Under the pieces are notes generated by a model. It was not told where the DNA came from. It saw nothing but the letters and a program-made list of their open reading frames with translations, and searched no databases. A DNA stretch of 64,000 nucleotides from Limnomonas spitsbergensis. Lineage: Eukaryota > Chlorophyta > Chlorophyceae > Chlamydomonadales. Both the position numbers and the translations under genes were made by a program. The stretch covers positions 3,508,501-3,572,500 of the forward strand of contig JAYJMM010000038.1 of NCBI GenBank assembly GCA_037349105.1. Direction: 5' to 3'. Numbering within the stretch: position 1 is the stretch's first letter; each line of letters begins with the position of its first letter. Of this stretch, positions 10,312-24,900 are shown in pieces.

Positions 10312-11690
10312 TCACCACGCATTACATCTCTTGTGCGACAGCGAGTTGCATGTTGGCCGTGAGCTGCCATAAGGGGGCTGTCTTGCTGGGCTGCTGGTGC
10401 TACCGATGCGATGAAGAAGCAAGGTATTGGCTGCCACCAACCTCGCTGCAACGGTGGATCTGCAGCTCCCCCATGACCCCCGCAGCCTGGCATAGGTTCT
10501 GAAGCATGCTTGATTGCATCCTGCTACTGAGGCAACGCCGCGGCTTGAGGTGACCGGTAGCCCACACCACATCATCGTAGTTGGCCGCAGTCACAACATA
10601 GACTGACGCCAACCGGATGCGTGTGGGCAGAGGATGCCTCAGACGCACCTTCACAGCCATGCAGGGGACACGGTGCAACGCGGCAGCCAAACGCACCTCT
10701 ATACTTTGCATGGCCCTCTGCATGTTGCCGCTCTCGTTTTGAATGATGCCCACGAATCTGAATTATTGGACACGCTTCAGCACTAACCTATCTGGGCCGT
10801 ACACGCAGGTTTAGGGTGATTGCCTACACTGCTTCATCACAAACCGGCCACACTGCTCCTAGCACTGCTTCAGCACTCCTAGATTGCCTACACCGCTTCA
10901 ACACTATCTGAGCCGTACACGCAGGTTTGGGGGGCTTGCCTACACTGCGCTGCTAAGCGGCTGCCAAACTCCAATATCTCTGCCTTGCTGACGTTGGCCG
11001 GAAGCTTTTTAGCTGCCCTATATTTTATATTTATGCAGGGCGTCGAGCAAGCACTGCGGGCCTGCTGGGCTGCCGGTTAGGGGGGAGAGATCGTTCGCAT
11101 ATAACAGGCACCTGAGTCGTGGCCCTGTCTCCAGCACAACGCCCTCTGCCGGGCGTTTGGCTGCAATAATATCCAACAGGTCGCTGATGTAAAAGCTGAA
11201 GAGCAGACGTCTGAGAGGGCGACCTTGTTTGATACCTCTGGTGCAAGGGACAGGGCCAGTGCTTTGACCGTTAGTGAGCATGTAGACTGCACCTATATGA
11301 AGCGCTTGGACAGCGCGCAACAAGCCTGAAGGCATGTTTATGTGCTCAGACAGATGCTGCTAAAGCTGCACCTGGGGCACGCAGTCCAAGGCCTTGAAGA
11401 ACTCCACAAAGGCCACATGTAGCTCGCTACGCCCCTCAGCTGCTCATTGCGCATGAACTGCATGCATCAAGAGGAAAGCAGCATGGAGCGTGCTAGGGCG
11501 CGCCGCTGATACGAACTCTTCATGAGGGATGTGCTCGTGCAAGCTTGCCCAATGATCAGTGATGGCGGTAAGCATGCTAGCATACAGCCGGTACAGCACG
11601 CTGGTGATTGCAATAGGCCGGTGATGGTGCTTCAGTGCATTTTCAGTAGGATTTTCAATAGTGCTCAAATGAAGTTTCAGCAGGACTAGG
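10312..11690 (-). pseudogene. LINE-type reverse transcriptase, decayed
   Basis: Read on the - strand, fragments in order are HHHRPIAITSVLYRLYASML (RT domain start), IPHEEFVSAARPSTLHAAFL, VEFFKALDCVPQVQLW, GIKQGRPLRRLLFSFYISDL and LRCLLYANDL. In the last, YAND stands where an active RT has YADD. A region ending VVWATGHLKP (about 10560-10600) fits the part after the fingers-palm. The fragments lie in different frames with stops between them, and the catalytic box is mutated (second Asp position changed), so the copy is dead. The 5' part is cut off at about 11690 where repeat family C begins. The endonuclease domain is absent. Confidence 0.75.
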
Positions 11691-11930
11691 GGAGATTTAA
11701 ACTTAGGTCCGGGGGGGGGGGCAAAAAAAATAACACACCCCTCCCTCGAAAGTTGTAGGGCTTGACAAAGCTTTCCATATCTGGTCTTAACATTGTTTTT
11801 GGCCCAGGGAGCTGGGAAATATGGAGGGTCAAAGTGGGGGGGGGTCCATAAAAAACGATTTTTGGAAATTTTAGTATTTTCTTTAAACATCAGATTGAGA
11901 CGATAGCTACACCGTTGCATTCCAACTGTC
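11690..11930 (+). repeat. Dispersed repeat family C, copy 1
   Basis: About 230 bp align with 60420-60640. Shared landmarks are a poly-A tract, GTTGTAGGGCTTGACAAAGC (TTGTAGAGCTTGACGAGAGC in the other copy), CCATATCT, TTTGCCCAGGG, GGGAAATATGG, CAAAGTGGGGGG and TTTTTGGAAATTTTAGTAT. It abuts the broken LINE at its 5' side, so it either inserted there or belongs to a nested element. Confidence 0.75.
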
Positions 11931-12990
11931 ATTTGCTACAGATATGTATATCAAAGCGCTGGCCCTTGGGCCCGCCTCCCGAGTTTCCCGTTTCGTGTTG
12001 CATTGTTTCATTGCGCCGGTAATGCGGAGGTTTGGATTTGGCTGAGCAGCCCTGCAGGGTGGAACAGCAAGCTGTATTGCAAGAGTAGGAGGGGCGAGGG
12101 AACAGGAAATGTGCCAACTCTAACCCTTTTTGGGGAGACATTGCTTTGACCATTGCAAGTGCACGGCTGTTGCGCAGCCCGGCTTGCTGCTCTCTCATGC
12201 TCAATCACGCACTGCATCCCCCTCAATCACATACCAGGATGGCATGGCTGAGCTGCAATCACATACCAGGGTGGTCTGGTAAGGTCACCGGGTTCCATGT
12301 TCTTCCCCCTCAATCACATACGAGGGTGGCATGGCTGCACCATGGTCCTGGCTGTGCATGGTGGCTGAAATTGCTTGAGGTTGCTCATCCCCGACCGACC
12401 CCACGCGGCCAAGCGGTCATCAGCAGGCCCAGCCGGTAAGTAAATCATAAAAACATTGCATGCATCGCGACATTTGCGCCTTTGCCTTGGGCTACTAAGG
12501 GCATTCAAGAACCCTCACTTGATGCAGGCCCACTCACGAATGACATTATGGCCCATGCACATCCAGTGAACCATGCCGAACGCCGATCACGCCACGGTAT
12601 CAAGCCACGCCAAGGTCAATCATGCTGGTCGATCATAAGGAGCTGATTTAGAGGCAGAATGATTGAGCGTTGTGAGGAGGTGTCGAGGGCTCCGGGAAGG
12701 CATGCAGCTATGTTTCTTACATCGGGAACCCTAGCAGTTCAGGAGCAAATGTTGCAAGATTCGGAGTGTGGGGTTCACATATTCTGGCCCCTGGCGCTAT
12801 CTGTCAGGACATCTGCGTTTACAACGGTGGGTAGGGAAAGCGTACATCTCTGGGATCCCCGCGGGGAGTCGTCTGGCCAGGAACACTCCACACTTGTATA
12901 CAATGGCAGATCTACACCACAACCTTGCTCGATCCAAAATTCGCTCTGCTCCAAACATAACTCCTGACGTAGAGACTACTGTCGACACAA
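11931..12990. other. Upstream region of the SOUL gene, small repeats only
   Basis: Three copies of an approximately 20-bp motif CAATCACATACCAGGRTGG occur at about 12223-12330. A palindromic-type segment (12330-12440) resembles, in reverse complement, sequence at about 18130-18180. No exon with domain similarity is seen. The stretch just before 12998 could contain the 5' UTR and promoter, but no core element is obvious. Confidence 0.4.
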
Positions 12991-12997
12991 ATAGAAC

Positions 12998-15900
12998 ATG
13001 AAGAACAGTATTTTGAATTCTCGAACTAGCTCCCGCTCTTCCGGAGCGCTGTTGCCTCGAGCCACATATCCGAAGCCAGCTGCCCGGTCATGTGGCCTCG
13101 TATCGTCCTCCAGGGCTCAGCCCCAAATCGCTACCATCAGCAGCTCCGGATTCATGCTTAGCAGCGTCCACGCGTTTCCTCAGAACCGCTCCTCCTCGTC
13201 CCCCACCCGCCTGCTCGCTGCTTCCATCGATGAGGTCGTGTCGGAACCCAATGGGGAGACCACATCACCCGAAACCCCCTCAGCAGCAGCGCCATCAGCA
13301 CCATCTGTGGGCAATGTCTCTCCAGCTGCTGCTGCCGCTGCTGCTGAGAGCCCTGCCATGGAAGCGAGAGAGCGTAGGCGGATGATCATGGAGGATGCCA
13401 AAAGCTTTCTGACTAGCGACTTGGCCCTAGTCTTTGAGAAAGGGGTGAGCTTGAGGATATTTCGAGTGTTGGGAAGGGGCGTGAGATGTGATCGATGTAT
13501 GTTGGAGAGTGGAGGATAGGTGGAGGGTATGTTTCCAAAAGACCTTGTTGGGAAAAGGGGTGAGCGACTGACCGCTGGGCTGGTGGATTTGTTTTGAAAT
13601 TGGATTATGCTATGAAATAAGTTGGCGATAGTTCGAGGCTACACAGAGGATATGATGATTGAGCCATACCATTGTCCCCCCCAGGGAAATCTCCACAGCG
13701 TTGCTGCTGCTGTGCTGCTCACGTCACCTTTGTGCACACCTGACCCCCTAAGCTGGCCACTACGCGGCCACCTGTGACACGCAGAAAACAAAACCTTGAC
13801 AAGCCTACAGCGGGTGGCCCAAGCAGCAGGCCCTGATGCACCAGGTCCCAACAGCTGTAGGCCATGATGTAGCTAAAATCCATCCACCCTTTCACTTTTA
13901 GGGCGGTAAACATGAGCTACATCATGGCCACTGTCAAGTATACTATTTGCAGCACTGCCTCTCTAGCACCGCTCCAAAACGTCAGAGGTTCCGCACATTT
14001 CTCTTTTCCTCCTATTTGCACCACTGGGCCCTTTGCTCCCAAGCGCCCCAAACAAAATTCAAATAAGTAGGCGATTGCTGGTTTATTTTGTTGGATAATC
14101 TCCAAAAGAACACTTCAAACGGCACGGATCTTCTTCTTGCCTTTGTTGATGCCGCCTGCCCGGTCCTCCATGGCGCCCTCTTCAAAGAAAGTAAGCTGCG
14201 TCCCGTTGGGGGTGTGAGAGTCAAGGAAATAGCGCAGCCTGGGCCGAAGCCACATCCGCGCCGTCACCGTGCGTCCTCCTCATCTGATTCATGTGCGGTG
14301 TCTACAGATGGTGTAGGCACTACGAGCTAGAGAAATCCCAATTAAAAAGAGGTACTGAACCCGTATTATATTGACATATTGAACCCGCAATGAAACCCTC
14401 TGCTGCTCCAGCTGGTGATATCCGTGTCGTCCCTCTCTGGTTGGTTGGATGTGTATGTGCTGTCAGAGTCAGAAATCCCTCCTGTCTCTCTGGTCCTGGT
14501 TGACGTCAGTTTTCGTTTTTCGTGAATCAGCTGCATATCAGCTACACTCCGGCCTCTGGCCGGCAGCCCCATTTGTGGCCAGCCATACTACGTTGACCAC
14601 CAGTCGTAAATCGGGCCAGGTTTGGTCCTAATCTGCCTGGGGGCGGTCCGCTGTAGGTGGACTGGTAGCCGAAGCATAATAGACTTTGGGCAGTGTCTTC
14701 CCCTCTTTTAAAAGCGGAATCTCAGGTGGTAGACAGGCCACCTCATGCAGGGTAGCACATACTGGGGGAACCTAAGACCAATGCATACTAGGAACCCTGA
14801 TCAACTTTCAGCGGATCCCTATTTGATTGACAAATGGTTCCTTATACGGTGCTTGTTGGCCGAGTGCCCTTCTCGTTCCTGCTCGCCTTTTCTCAGTTGA
14901 CGACGAGGGCCGCATGTGCACCCGGGCTGTCTTTTGTTCGCGTCTTGGGTTTCAGGGCTGCGCGACCGGCCCCCACACCTTGTTAATTCCAAGGTGTAAA
15001 TATACAATGCATACTCGGAGCCACCCAGCCACACAGGAGATCACCAAGTCTCAGTACAGCAAGACCCTCCAGTTTGAGGACCCCATCACCTTACACAACC
15101 CCGGACCTCCCCTGCCATGTTTATCTCCCCCCTTCCACACACCCTTCCCACTCACACAGGAGATCACCAAGTCACGGTACAGCAAAACCATCCAGTTTGA
15201 GGACCCCATCACGTCATACAACAACATTGAAGGCTATGTGCTCAACATCAGGATGCTCAAGGTGGGTTCAGGCGCGCACGTGTGTGTGTATGTGTGTGTT
15301 TGTGTGTGTGTGTGTGTGTGTGAAGCCATGGGCTGCTCAATGTGGGTGTAAGTGGTTTGGTGCGAGCATGCGCAAAGACATGCATGTGTGTGTTTGGGTG
15401 GAAGGGTGGGTGCAACCCTGAAAATGCCGTGGGGTGTGTGTGACTGTGTGTGTGTGTGGATGGGTGTGTGTGGATGGGTGCGTGTGAGGTCTGAAGTTTT
15501 CCATGGATGGATGTGGCTGTATACATGTGTGTCGAGCACCCACTGCGCTGCTGAAATGCGCTGGGCAAGCGAGGCCATCCTGATAATCTGCCCACACTTT
15601 TTGTCTTTAAGAAGAGGCTTGACCCGTTCCTGGCCGACCATCCAAGCTTAGAGCAGGCTTGGCAACAGTCTCACACCCCTAATAACACAGATGCCTGCGT
15701 AGCCTGTCTCTATGAGCCTGTCTCTATGCCACGCCCACCCCTGCCTCCCTCCACACTTTGCCCCCACAGCTACGCCCACCCCTGTCTCCCTCCACACTTT
15801 GCCCCTACGGCCACGCCCACCCCTGCCTCCCACCACACTTTGCCCCCTACGGCCACGCCCACCCCTGCCTCCCTCCACACTTTGCCCCTACGGCCACGCC

Positions 15901-18900
15901 CACCCCTGCCTCCCTCCACACTTTGCCCCTACGGCCACGCCCACCCCTGCCTCCCTCTACACTTTGCCCCTTAGGCCACGCCCAGTCGCCCACCCCTGCC
16001 TCCCTCTTCACTTTCCCCTACGGCCACGCCCACCCCTGCCTCCCTCCACACTTTGTCCCTACGGCCACACCCTCCCCTGCCTCCCTCCACACTTTGCCCC
16101 TAGGGCCACACCCTTTCCTGCCTCCCTCCAAACTTTGTCCCTACGGCCACACCCTCCCCTGCCTCTCTCCACACTTTGTCCCTACGGCCACACCCTCCCC
16201 TGCCTCCCTCCAAACTTTGTCCCTATGGCCACACCCTCCCCTGCCTCCCTCCACACTCTGTCCCTACAGCCACACCCTCCCCTGCCTCCGACCACACTTT
16301 GCCCCTACGGCCACACCCTCCCCTGCCTCCCTCCACACTTTGCCCCTATGGCCACACCTCCCCTGCCTCCCTCCACACTCTGTCCCTTCGTGCACTTCGT
16401 CCCCTCCCTCCCCTACCTCTCTCCGCACTGCGCCCCTGCGGCCGCACTCTCCCCTGCCTCCCTGCACACCGCGCCCCTGCCTGCTCCTTCTGACCCGCCA
16501 CACTCTCTCCCCTGCCTGCTCTTTTTCAGACTCTGTCACTTGCCTTTTTTGTTGCCTACCACACCCTCTCCCCTGTCTGCTCCCTCCCAGACCCTGTTCA
16601 ACATCAGCTGGAAGCTCCACACTATTGACATCACGTCTGAGGACGGAATAACTGCAAGGTGCGTGTGTGCTTGTTTTGGGGGAGACACACGCATGTCTGC
16701 CAGTGCATGTTTGTGTGCGGCCAGTGCATATGTGTGTCTGTGTTTGCGTGTTTGTCTGGCAATGTGTGTGTGTGTGTGTGTGTGTGGATGGCAAGTGTGT
16801 GGCATGTAGCTGAGTCATGGTAAAGTACGTGCTTCTTTTTGGCGTGTCTCGGCTACAGTTCAGCTCCATCACCGCCTAGTGACTGGGTGGGAGGGCAGGT
16901 ATTGCAAGGTGCCTGCTGCCTTGGCTTTTTTAGCTGTTGGCCAGGGTGGTTCTCGGCAATGAGCCCACGGAGGACCGCCCATCCAGCAGCCCCCAATGTT
17001 TTGATTTAATAATTACGCCCCCGGGAAATAAGGTAAGAAAGCTTCAACGTCGATAAATATTGCAGCGAGGGGCCGACTGTTGAGAAGCCGTTATCCGTCG
17101 TGCTAGATCTGGAGAGATAGATCCCAGACACACAAACGGAGAGGAAATAGAGCGCATGGTTCAGCTCAGGTTAAGTCAACTTCAGAAAAGAGAAAGCAAG
17201 AAACAATCGAAACATCTCTACTCTGCGGAAAGACCTTATGAAAAAGCCCCCCCCATGGTCGTGTGGTGTGCGCCCTCGCCCCAAATACCCTCTCCTAGAA
17301 CCCTGTGCCAAAAATACCTTCCTTCTTGCGCGCCACGAAATAATCCCTCTCCCTCTTTCTTGCGCTCCGAAATGAACATACGTGTCCGAAGTGAACCTGG
17401 GACTAAACCTGACCTGATTAAACCTGACTAAACCTGACCTGATGAAACCTGATTAAATCTGACCCGATTAAAGTGCATCAGTTCTGGGGGGTGCAGGCCG
17501 TATTACCTTGGGATGCTTGATGTTCAGAGTCGTGGGATGCGCCTTGAAATAAACCCTCCTCTATCTTGCGCTCCAAAATAAACATACGTGTCCCAAGTGA
17601 CCCTGGGACTTAACCTGACCTGATAAGAGCACATCACGCCCTAGCGCGCGAGCTGCATGCCATATAAATTTGGGATGCTTGATGTTTCAAGTCATTCGTG
17701 GGATGCGCCCTCTCTGTTCAAAAGCGAGGGCGCATCCCTCTCTGTTAAACATACAGGTCCAAAGTGACCCTGGAAACCTGGCCTAAGAGCGCATCATGCC
17801 TTGGTGCGCGGGCTGCAGGCCATATTAACTTGGGATGCTCGAATCTTGATTCGCGGCTTTCAAAACCCGTTTTGGAAGATTATTTGAGAGTGACCTTGCA
17901 GGTGCTTCCCTTACACTAGCACTTGTGGTCCCCAACACTAACACTTGTGGTCAAATGCAGCACCTCCTGGTGCCCAGGCCACCTGCCGGTCACACGATTT
18001 GATCCCGATCGGCCCAGCAGTGGCAGTCTGGCTTGCTTGACCCCCTGGACGGTTCTGAAGCGCATTGGCAATCAGTGTAGGACGGTGCACACCTGCTGAG
18101 CCCTGCCTAACCCTCCGCCACGCGGGGCTGGTAGTAGGGAATGACTAAGCTCGATTCCAGCTACCATGCACAGCCAGGATCAGGCCTGGCAACCAGTGTT
18201 GCTATTCGCAAAACACACTCAGGCCCTCCACCAGCGGTACACGGGGGCACACACAGATGCTGCCTCGCTGCTGGCCATGCCTCCCCCATGACCGATACTC
18301 CCCCTATGACTCACACCTGATACGGTGATACCTCATGACGCCCTATGACGCTCCCCTAAACGGCACTTCCCATGAGTCCCCCTGACTCTACCATGACCAT
18401 TACTCCCCTATAGCTCGCCCATTACCATAGCTCCTCCTTCACCCCACATTACCTCTAATGACCAGTACCCCCCCCTTCACCCCCCGATGACTCCCCATGA
18501 CCAGTCCCCCCCCATTACCACCCGCCCACCCCCCATGACCCCCCATGACCAGTCCCCCCCCATTACCACCCGCCCACCCCCCATGACCAGTCCCCCCCCA
18601 TTACCACCCGCCCACCCCCCATGACCCCCCATGACCAGTCCCCCCCCCATTACCATCCGCCCACCCCCCATGACTCCCCATGACCAGTCCCCCCCCATTA
18701 CCACCCGCCCACCCCCCATGACTCCCCATGACCAGTCCCCCCCCATTACCATCCGCCCACCCCCCATGACTCCCCATGACCAGTCCCCCCCCATTACCAT
18801 CCGCCCACCCCCCATGACTCCCCATGACCAGTCTCCCCCCCATTACCACCCGCCCACCCCCCATGACTCCCCATGACCAGTCCCCCCCCATTACCATCCG

Positions 18901-21900
18901 CCCACCCCCCATGACCCCCCATGACCAGCCCCCCCCCATTACCACCCGCCCACCCCCCATGACCCCCCATGACCAGTCCCCCCCCATTACCACCCGCCCA
19001 CCCCCCATGACCCCCCATGACCAGTCCCCCCCTTCACCCCCCATGACCAGTCCCCCCGTTCACCCCCCATGACCAGTCCCCCCGTTCACCCCCCATGACC
19101 AGTCCCCCCCTTCACCCCCCATGACCAGTCCCCCCCTTCACCCCCCATGACCAGTCCCCCCTTCACCCCCCATGACCAGTCCCCCCCTTCACCCCCCATG
19201 ACCAGTCCCCCCCTTCACCCCCCATGACCAGTCCCCCCCTTCACCCCCCATGACCAGTCCCCCCGTTCACCCCCCATGACCAGTCCCCCCCTTCACCCCC
19301 CATGACCAGTCCCCCCCTTCACCCCCCATGACCAGTCCCCCCCTTCACCCCCCATGACCAGTCCCCCCCTTCACCCCCCATGACCAGTCCCCCCCTTCAC
19401 CCCCCATGACCAGTCCCCCCCTTCACCCCCCATGACCAGTCCCCCCCTTCACCCCCCATGACCAGTCCCCCCGTTCACCCCCCATGACCAGTCCCCCCCT
19501 TCACCCCATCTTGACCCCCCCCATGACTCCACTGACCCTGTACATGCACCTGCAGGTGGACCATGGGCATGCAGATGTGGCTGTTGCCTTGGAAGCCCAA
19601 CCTCATGTTCACAGGGCGCACCTTTTACAAGGTGAGACAGGGTACAGGGTGGAGGGGCACACGTATGGGTGGGCTGTGGGTATGGGAGCGGTCTACGGGT
19701 GTGGGAGGTGTGAAAGTTGCAAGGCTGGACATGCTCTCACCTTTTGTTTATCATCGTGGATGCCGGCGTTCAAAGTTAACTGAAACAACCGACAAAATAA
19801 ATTCTGAATCCTCCGAACTAATCGACCTTTCAAAACCTGTACCGATGTGTGGATTTGCAGACAGCCTGTGACGCCGACGTTTGAAGTGGACGGAAACCAG
19901 TACTGTAGATTTGCTTTGCCTTCCCTCATAAGTAACGTTGTTTGGGGTTGAGGGATCCATGAATACACTATTTATTGAACGCCAACGCCAGATTTCAGCC
20001 ATGACTGAGCGAAAGAAACTGCGCTGCGTGGGAGGTATGAGAGTGAAGAAAACAGCGCTGCCTGGGCCTAAGCTGTAACCGCACGCCGCTACTTTGCTTA
20101 TATACCGAAAGCCCTGACTGAGAAAAACGGGTACCTGGAGCTCCAACCCACCTTTTCAACCCCTCCTTTCTGTGCAGGTCAACCCAGACACTGGTATTGT
20201 CGTGAGCCACATTGACGTGTGGGACGCGCTTCGAAACAACAGGTGCGGCTGTCGGTACGAAGTGCCAGATAGGGTGTGGGAAGAAATTTTGGACAGCATG
20301 TGTGGCTGTCGGTATCAAGTGCCAGCTAGGGTGTGTAGGGAGGCTCCCCCCCCCCAGGGTGTGTAGGGAGGCTCCCCCCCCCAGGGTGTGTAGGGAGGCT
20401 CCCCCCCCCCAGGGTGTGTAGGGAGGCTCCCCCCCCCAGGGTGTGTAGGGAGGCTCCCCCCCCCCCAGGGTGTGTAGGGAGGCTCCCCCCCCCAGGGTGT
20501 GTAGGGAGGCTCCCCCCCCCCAGGGTGTGTAGGGAGGCTCCCCCCCCCCAGGGTGTGTAGGGAGGCTCCCCCCCCCCAGGGTGTGTAGGGAGGCTCCCCC
20601 CCCCAGGGTGTGTAGGGAGGCTCCCCCCCCCCAGGGTGTGTAGGGAGGCTCCCCCCCCCCAGGGTGTGTAGGGAGGCTCCCCCCCCCAGGGTGTGTAGGG
20701 AGGCTCCCCCCCCCCCAGGGTGTGTAGGGAGGCTCCCCCCCCCAGGGTGTGTAGGGAGGCTCCCCCCCCCCAGGGTGTGTAGGGAGGCTCCCCCCCCCCC
20801 AGGGTGTGTAGGGAGGCTCCCCCCCCCCAGGGTGTGTAGGGAGGCTCCCCCCCCCAGGGTGTGTAGGGAGGCTCCCCCCCCCAGGGTGTGTAGGGAGGCT
20901 CCCCCCCCCAGGGTGTGTAGGGAGGCTCCCCCCCCCCAGGGTGTGTAGGGAGGCTCCCCCCCCCCAGGGTGTGTAGGGAGGCTCCCCCCCCCCAGGGTGT
21001 GTAGGGAGGCTCCCCCCCCCAGGGTGTGTAGGGAGGCTCCCCCCCCCCAGGGTGTGTAGGGAGGCTCCCCCCCCCAGGGTGTGTAGGGAGGCTCTCCCCC
21101 CCAGGGTGTGTAGGGAGGCTCCCCCCCCCCAGGGTGTGTAGGGAGGCTCCCCCCCCCAGGGTGTGTAGGGAGGCTCCCCCCCCCAGGGTGTGTAGGGAGG
21201 CTCCCCCCCCCCAGGATGTGTAGGGAGGCTCCCCCCCCCCAGGGTGTGTAGGGAGGCTCCCCCCCCCAGGGTGTGTAGGGAGGCTCCCCCCCCCAGGGTG
21301 TGTAGGGAGGCTCCCCCCCCCCAGGGTGTGTAGGGAGGCTCCCCCCCCCCAGGGTGTGTAGGGAGGCTCCCCCCCCCCAGGGTGTGTAGGGAGGCTCCCC
21401 CCCCCCAGGGTGTGTAGGGAGGCTCCCCCCCCCCAGGGTGTGTAGGGAGGCTCCCCCCCCCCAGGGTGTGTAGGGAGGCTCCCCCCCCCCAGGGTGTGTA
21501 GGGAGGCTCCCCCCCCCAGGGTGTGTAGGGAGGCTCCCCCCCCCAGGGTGTGTAGGGAGGCTCCCCCCCCCCAGGGTGTGTAGGGAGGCTCCCCCTCCTT
21601 TCCTACCCCCCTCCCCCTCCTTTCCTACCCCCCTCCCCCCTCAAACCCCCTCCTCTCAATGTTTTGTCCTCTGCCTCATGTTTCTATACACCGCCGCTGC
21701 CGCAATTACTGCCACCGCAGTTTCACCTAGCCCCTGTACCCCCCCCCCTCCCCAGGTTTCTGTCCAAGGAGGCGCGACAACGTGATCCGCATGTGTCTCC
21801 TAGTCTTGGCCTTCCCAGGGTATCAGCCCGTCCCTTGGGCTGACACCGTCACACTCTCCCCCCTCTCACCCAGGGTATCTGCAGTCCCTTGGGCTGACAC

Positions 21901-24900
21901 CGTCACACTCTCCCCCCTCTCACCCAGGGTATCAGCCCGTCCCTTGGGCTGACACCGTCACACTCTCCCCCCTCTCACCCAGGGTATCTGCAGTCCCTTG
22001 GGCTGACACCGTCACACTCTCCCCCCTCTCACCCAGGGTATCTGCAGTCCCTTGGGCTGACACCGTCACACTCTCCCCCCTCTCACCCAGGGTATCTGCA
22101 GTCCCTTGGGCTGACACTGTCACACTCTCCCCCCTCTCACCCAGGGTATCTGCAGTCCCTTGGGCTGACACCGTCACACTCTCCCCCCTCTCACCCAGGG
22201 TATCAGCCCGTCCCTTGGGCTGACACCGTCACACTCTCCCCCCTCTCACCCAGGGTATCTGCAGTCCCTTGGGCTGACACCGTCACACTCTCCCCCCTCT
22301 CACCCAGGGTATCTGCAGTCCCTTGGGCTGACACCGTCACACTCTCCCCCCTCTCACCCAGGGTATCAGCCCGTCCCTTGGGCTGACACCGTCACACTCT
22401 CCCCCCTCTCACCCAGGGTATCTGCAGTCCCTTGGGCTGACACCGTCGCACACTCCCCCCTCTCACCCAGGGTATCTGCAGTCCCTTGGGCTGACACCGT
22501 CACACTCTCCCCCCTCTCACCCAGGGTATCTGCAGTCCCTTGGGCTGACACCGTCACACTCTCCCCCCTCTCACCCAGGGTATCTGCAGTCCCTTGGGCT
22601 GACACCGTCACACTCTCCCCCCTCTCACCCAGGGTATCTGCAGTCCCTTGGGCTGACACCGTCACACTCTCCCCCCTCTCACCCAGGGTATCTGCAGTCC
22701 CTTGGGCTGACGCCGTCACACTCTCCCCCCCTCTCACCCAGGGTTTCAGCCCGTCCCTTGGGCTGACGCCGTCTCACCCCCTCTCCCCCTCAACCAGGTT
22801 TCTGTCTATCGAGGCTCTGCAGCATGTGATCCGCATGTTCCTCCAAGTCCAGGTGACGCCCAGCATCGAGACCCACAAGTATGTGGTGCTCAAGAAACTC
22901 AAGGTGGGAGGGAAGAGCGCACCGTCGAGAAATTCTTGGACCTGTTTCAATGAAGCATGTGTCGTACCGGGACCCAGGTTTCAAAACTTTAATGCTGAAA
23001 ATGATGCGCATGTACATAAATCAGCAATAATTAAATCAGCAATGAATCAGCAATGCACAAATCAGCAATATAGAAATCAGCAATTAATCAGCTATGTGCA
23101 CCCTCAGGGTTGAGAGTTAGGGCTTGACCCTAAACCCTTAAAACGACGAGACCGTTGAAGCCCAAAACAGCTATCCTCGGGAGGCCTTTTCTTGGCTTGA
23201 ATGTGAACAATTGTCCCCCTCTGCACGCGTGACACATGCCTGGGACGTGCTGGGGTGGCCTCACCGACAAAACATTGTCCATCAAAACATTGTCCAACAA
23301 AAGATCATTGTCCATCTTAACCCAGGAGTATGAGATCCGCGAGTACGAGTCGTACCTTGTGGCTGAGATGGCGCTGCCAGCCGGATCAGGTGGGAGCTTC
23401 GTGGTGTTCAAAACCCACCCGTTGTTAATACCCCTCGGGCTCTTGCCTGTTTCTTTCGGATGAATAGGTGCACACCTTTGCATACCGAAGACCTACCGAA
23501 GACTTTTCTTTCTCTTATAATTAAACGTTGTTTGGGGTTTGAGGGATCCCTCAGTTTCATTGACCAATTGTCGAGTGTCAATATCGCCAGTTTCTAATTG
23601 GAAATTCAGAGTTTTTGTCGACAGTTTGCCCTGAGGGAGCAGCTTGAATAGAAAGCGTGTCTTGTTCCCTGAGGGCAGGCAAAATAAATCTACGTTAGTG
23701 GCTGAGAGATGGCGCTGCCAGCCGGATGGGGTAGGAGGTTACATAGATTTGAAGTAAACCTCCCCCAGCAGCCACTGCCCATTCCTCTTCCCCTCTGATG
23801 AATTGGCAGTAGACCTCGCACCTAGCGGTAGAGAGATGACGCTGCCACCTGGATTGAATACAATGTTGTGCCATTGCGCCAGACAAAATAGCAATTTCGT
23901 ATATATTCTAGGATGTGGGGTGTATGGAATTTTCGGGGGGGAGGGTCTTTGCGCGTCGATCTTAATTCATTAATCGAGTACGTAGTTACGGCGTCTGATG
24001 GGGAATAGTAGCTGACTTTGCCTTGGAATAACCCTAACTGAGGCTCAGCTACGTAAATAAGGTAAAAGGTAAATAAGGTTAAGGTAAATAAGGTAAAAGG
24101 TAAATAAGGTAATACAGCCGCCATAAGGACCGTAATTGGCACAACAATGCTTGAATTGGGCTAACTGCTGTCCCCGTTGTGCTAAATCTTTGTGCAACTC
24201 AGCTAAAGTACTCCTTAAGTAAGGTACAAAAACGGTAATCAAGACCGATCCTGAACCCTGCTTCCTTAGCCTTCAACTCTACCAGCACAGTCCAGGCCTG
24301 ATGCTGGACGTGGCGCGAGTCGGTGTTGCTGTCACAAAGTCCACCCACAGCCTTTTGCGAAAGGGCAAGGCAGAGCGAGCCGGGGGGAAACCAGCGACCA
24401 GCACATGTACCTGCAGCATCTTAGGATGATGAGGGGTTGCTGTTAGTCGTGACGTAGCTGAACTGAAGCTGAATCACCCTAATGAAACAGCGTCTTGTCC
24501 CTGATAGAGCTTTGGTGTGGCTCAACTGTAGCTGAAGCACCCTACTCTATGCTTGGGCTGCTATTACCTCTACGGTGACGTAGCTTAAGTGTAGCTGAAT
24601 CACCCTAATGAAACAGCGTCTTGTCCCTGATAGAGCCTTGGTGTGGCTCAACTGTAGCTGAAGCACCCTACTCTATGCTTGGGCTGCTATTACCTCTACG
24701 GTGACGTAGCTTAAGTGTAGCTGAATCACCCTAATGAAACAGCGTCTTGTCCCTGATAGAGCCTTGGTGTGGCTTAACTGTAGCTGAAGCACCCTACTCT
24801 ATGCTTGGGCTGCTATTACCTCTACGGTGACGTAGCTTAAGTGTAGCTGAATCACCCTAATGAAACAGCGTCTTGTCCCTGATAGAGCCTTGGTGTGGCT

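Noticed and set aside
21932..22737. - strand ORFs with an 18-residue repeat (GESVTVSAQGTADTLGER)
   Set aside because: Artefact of the 54-bp intronic minisatellite; no start context, domain or splice support.
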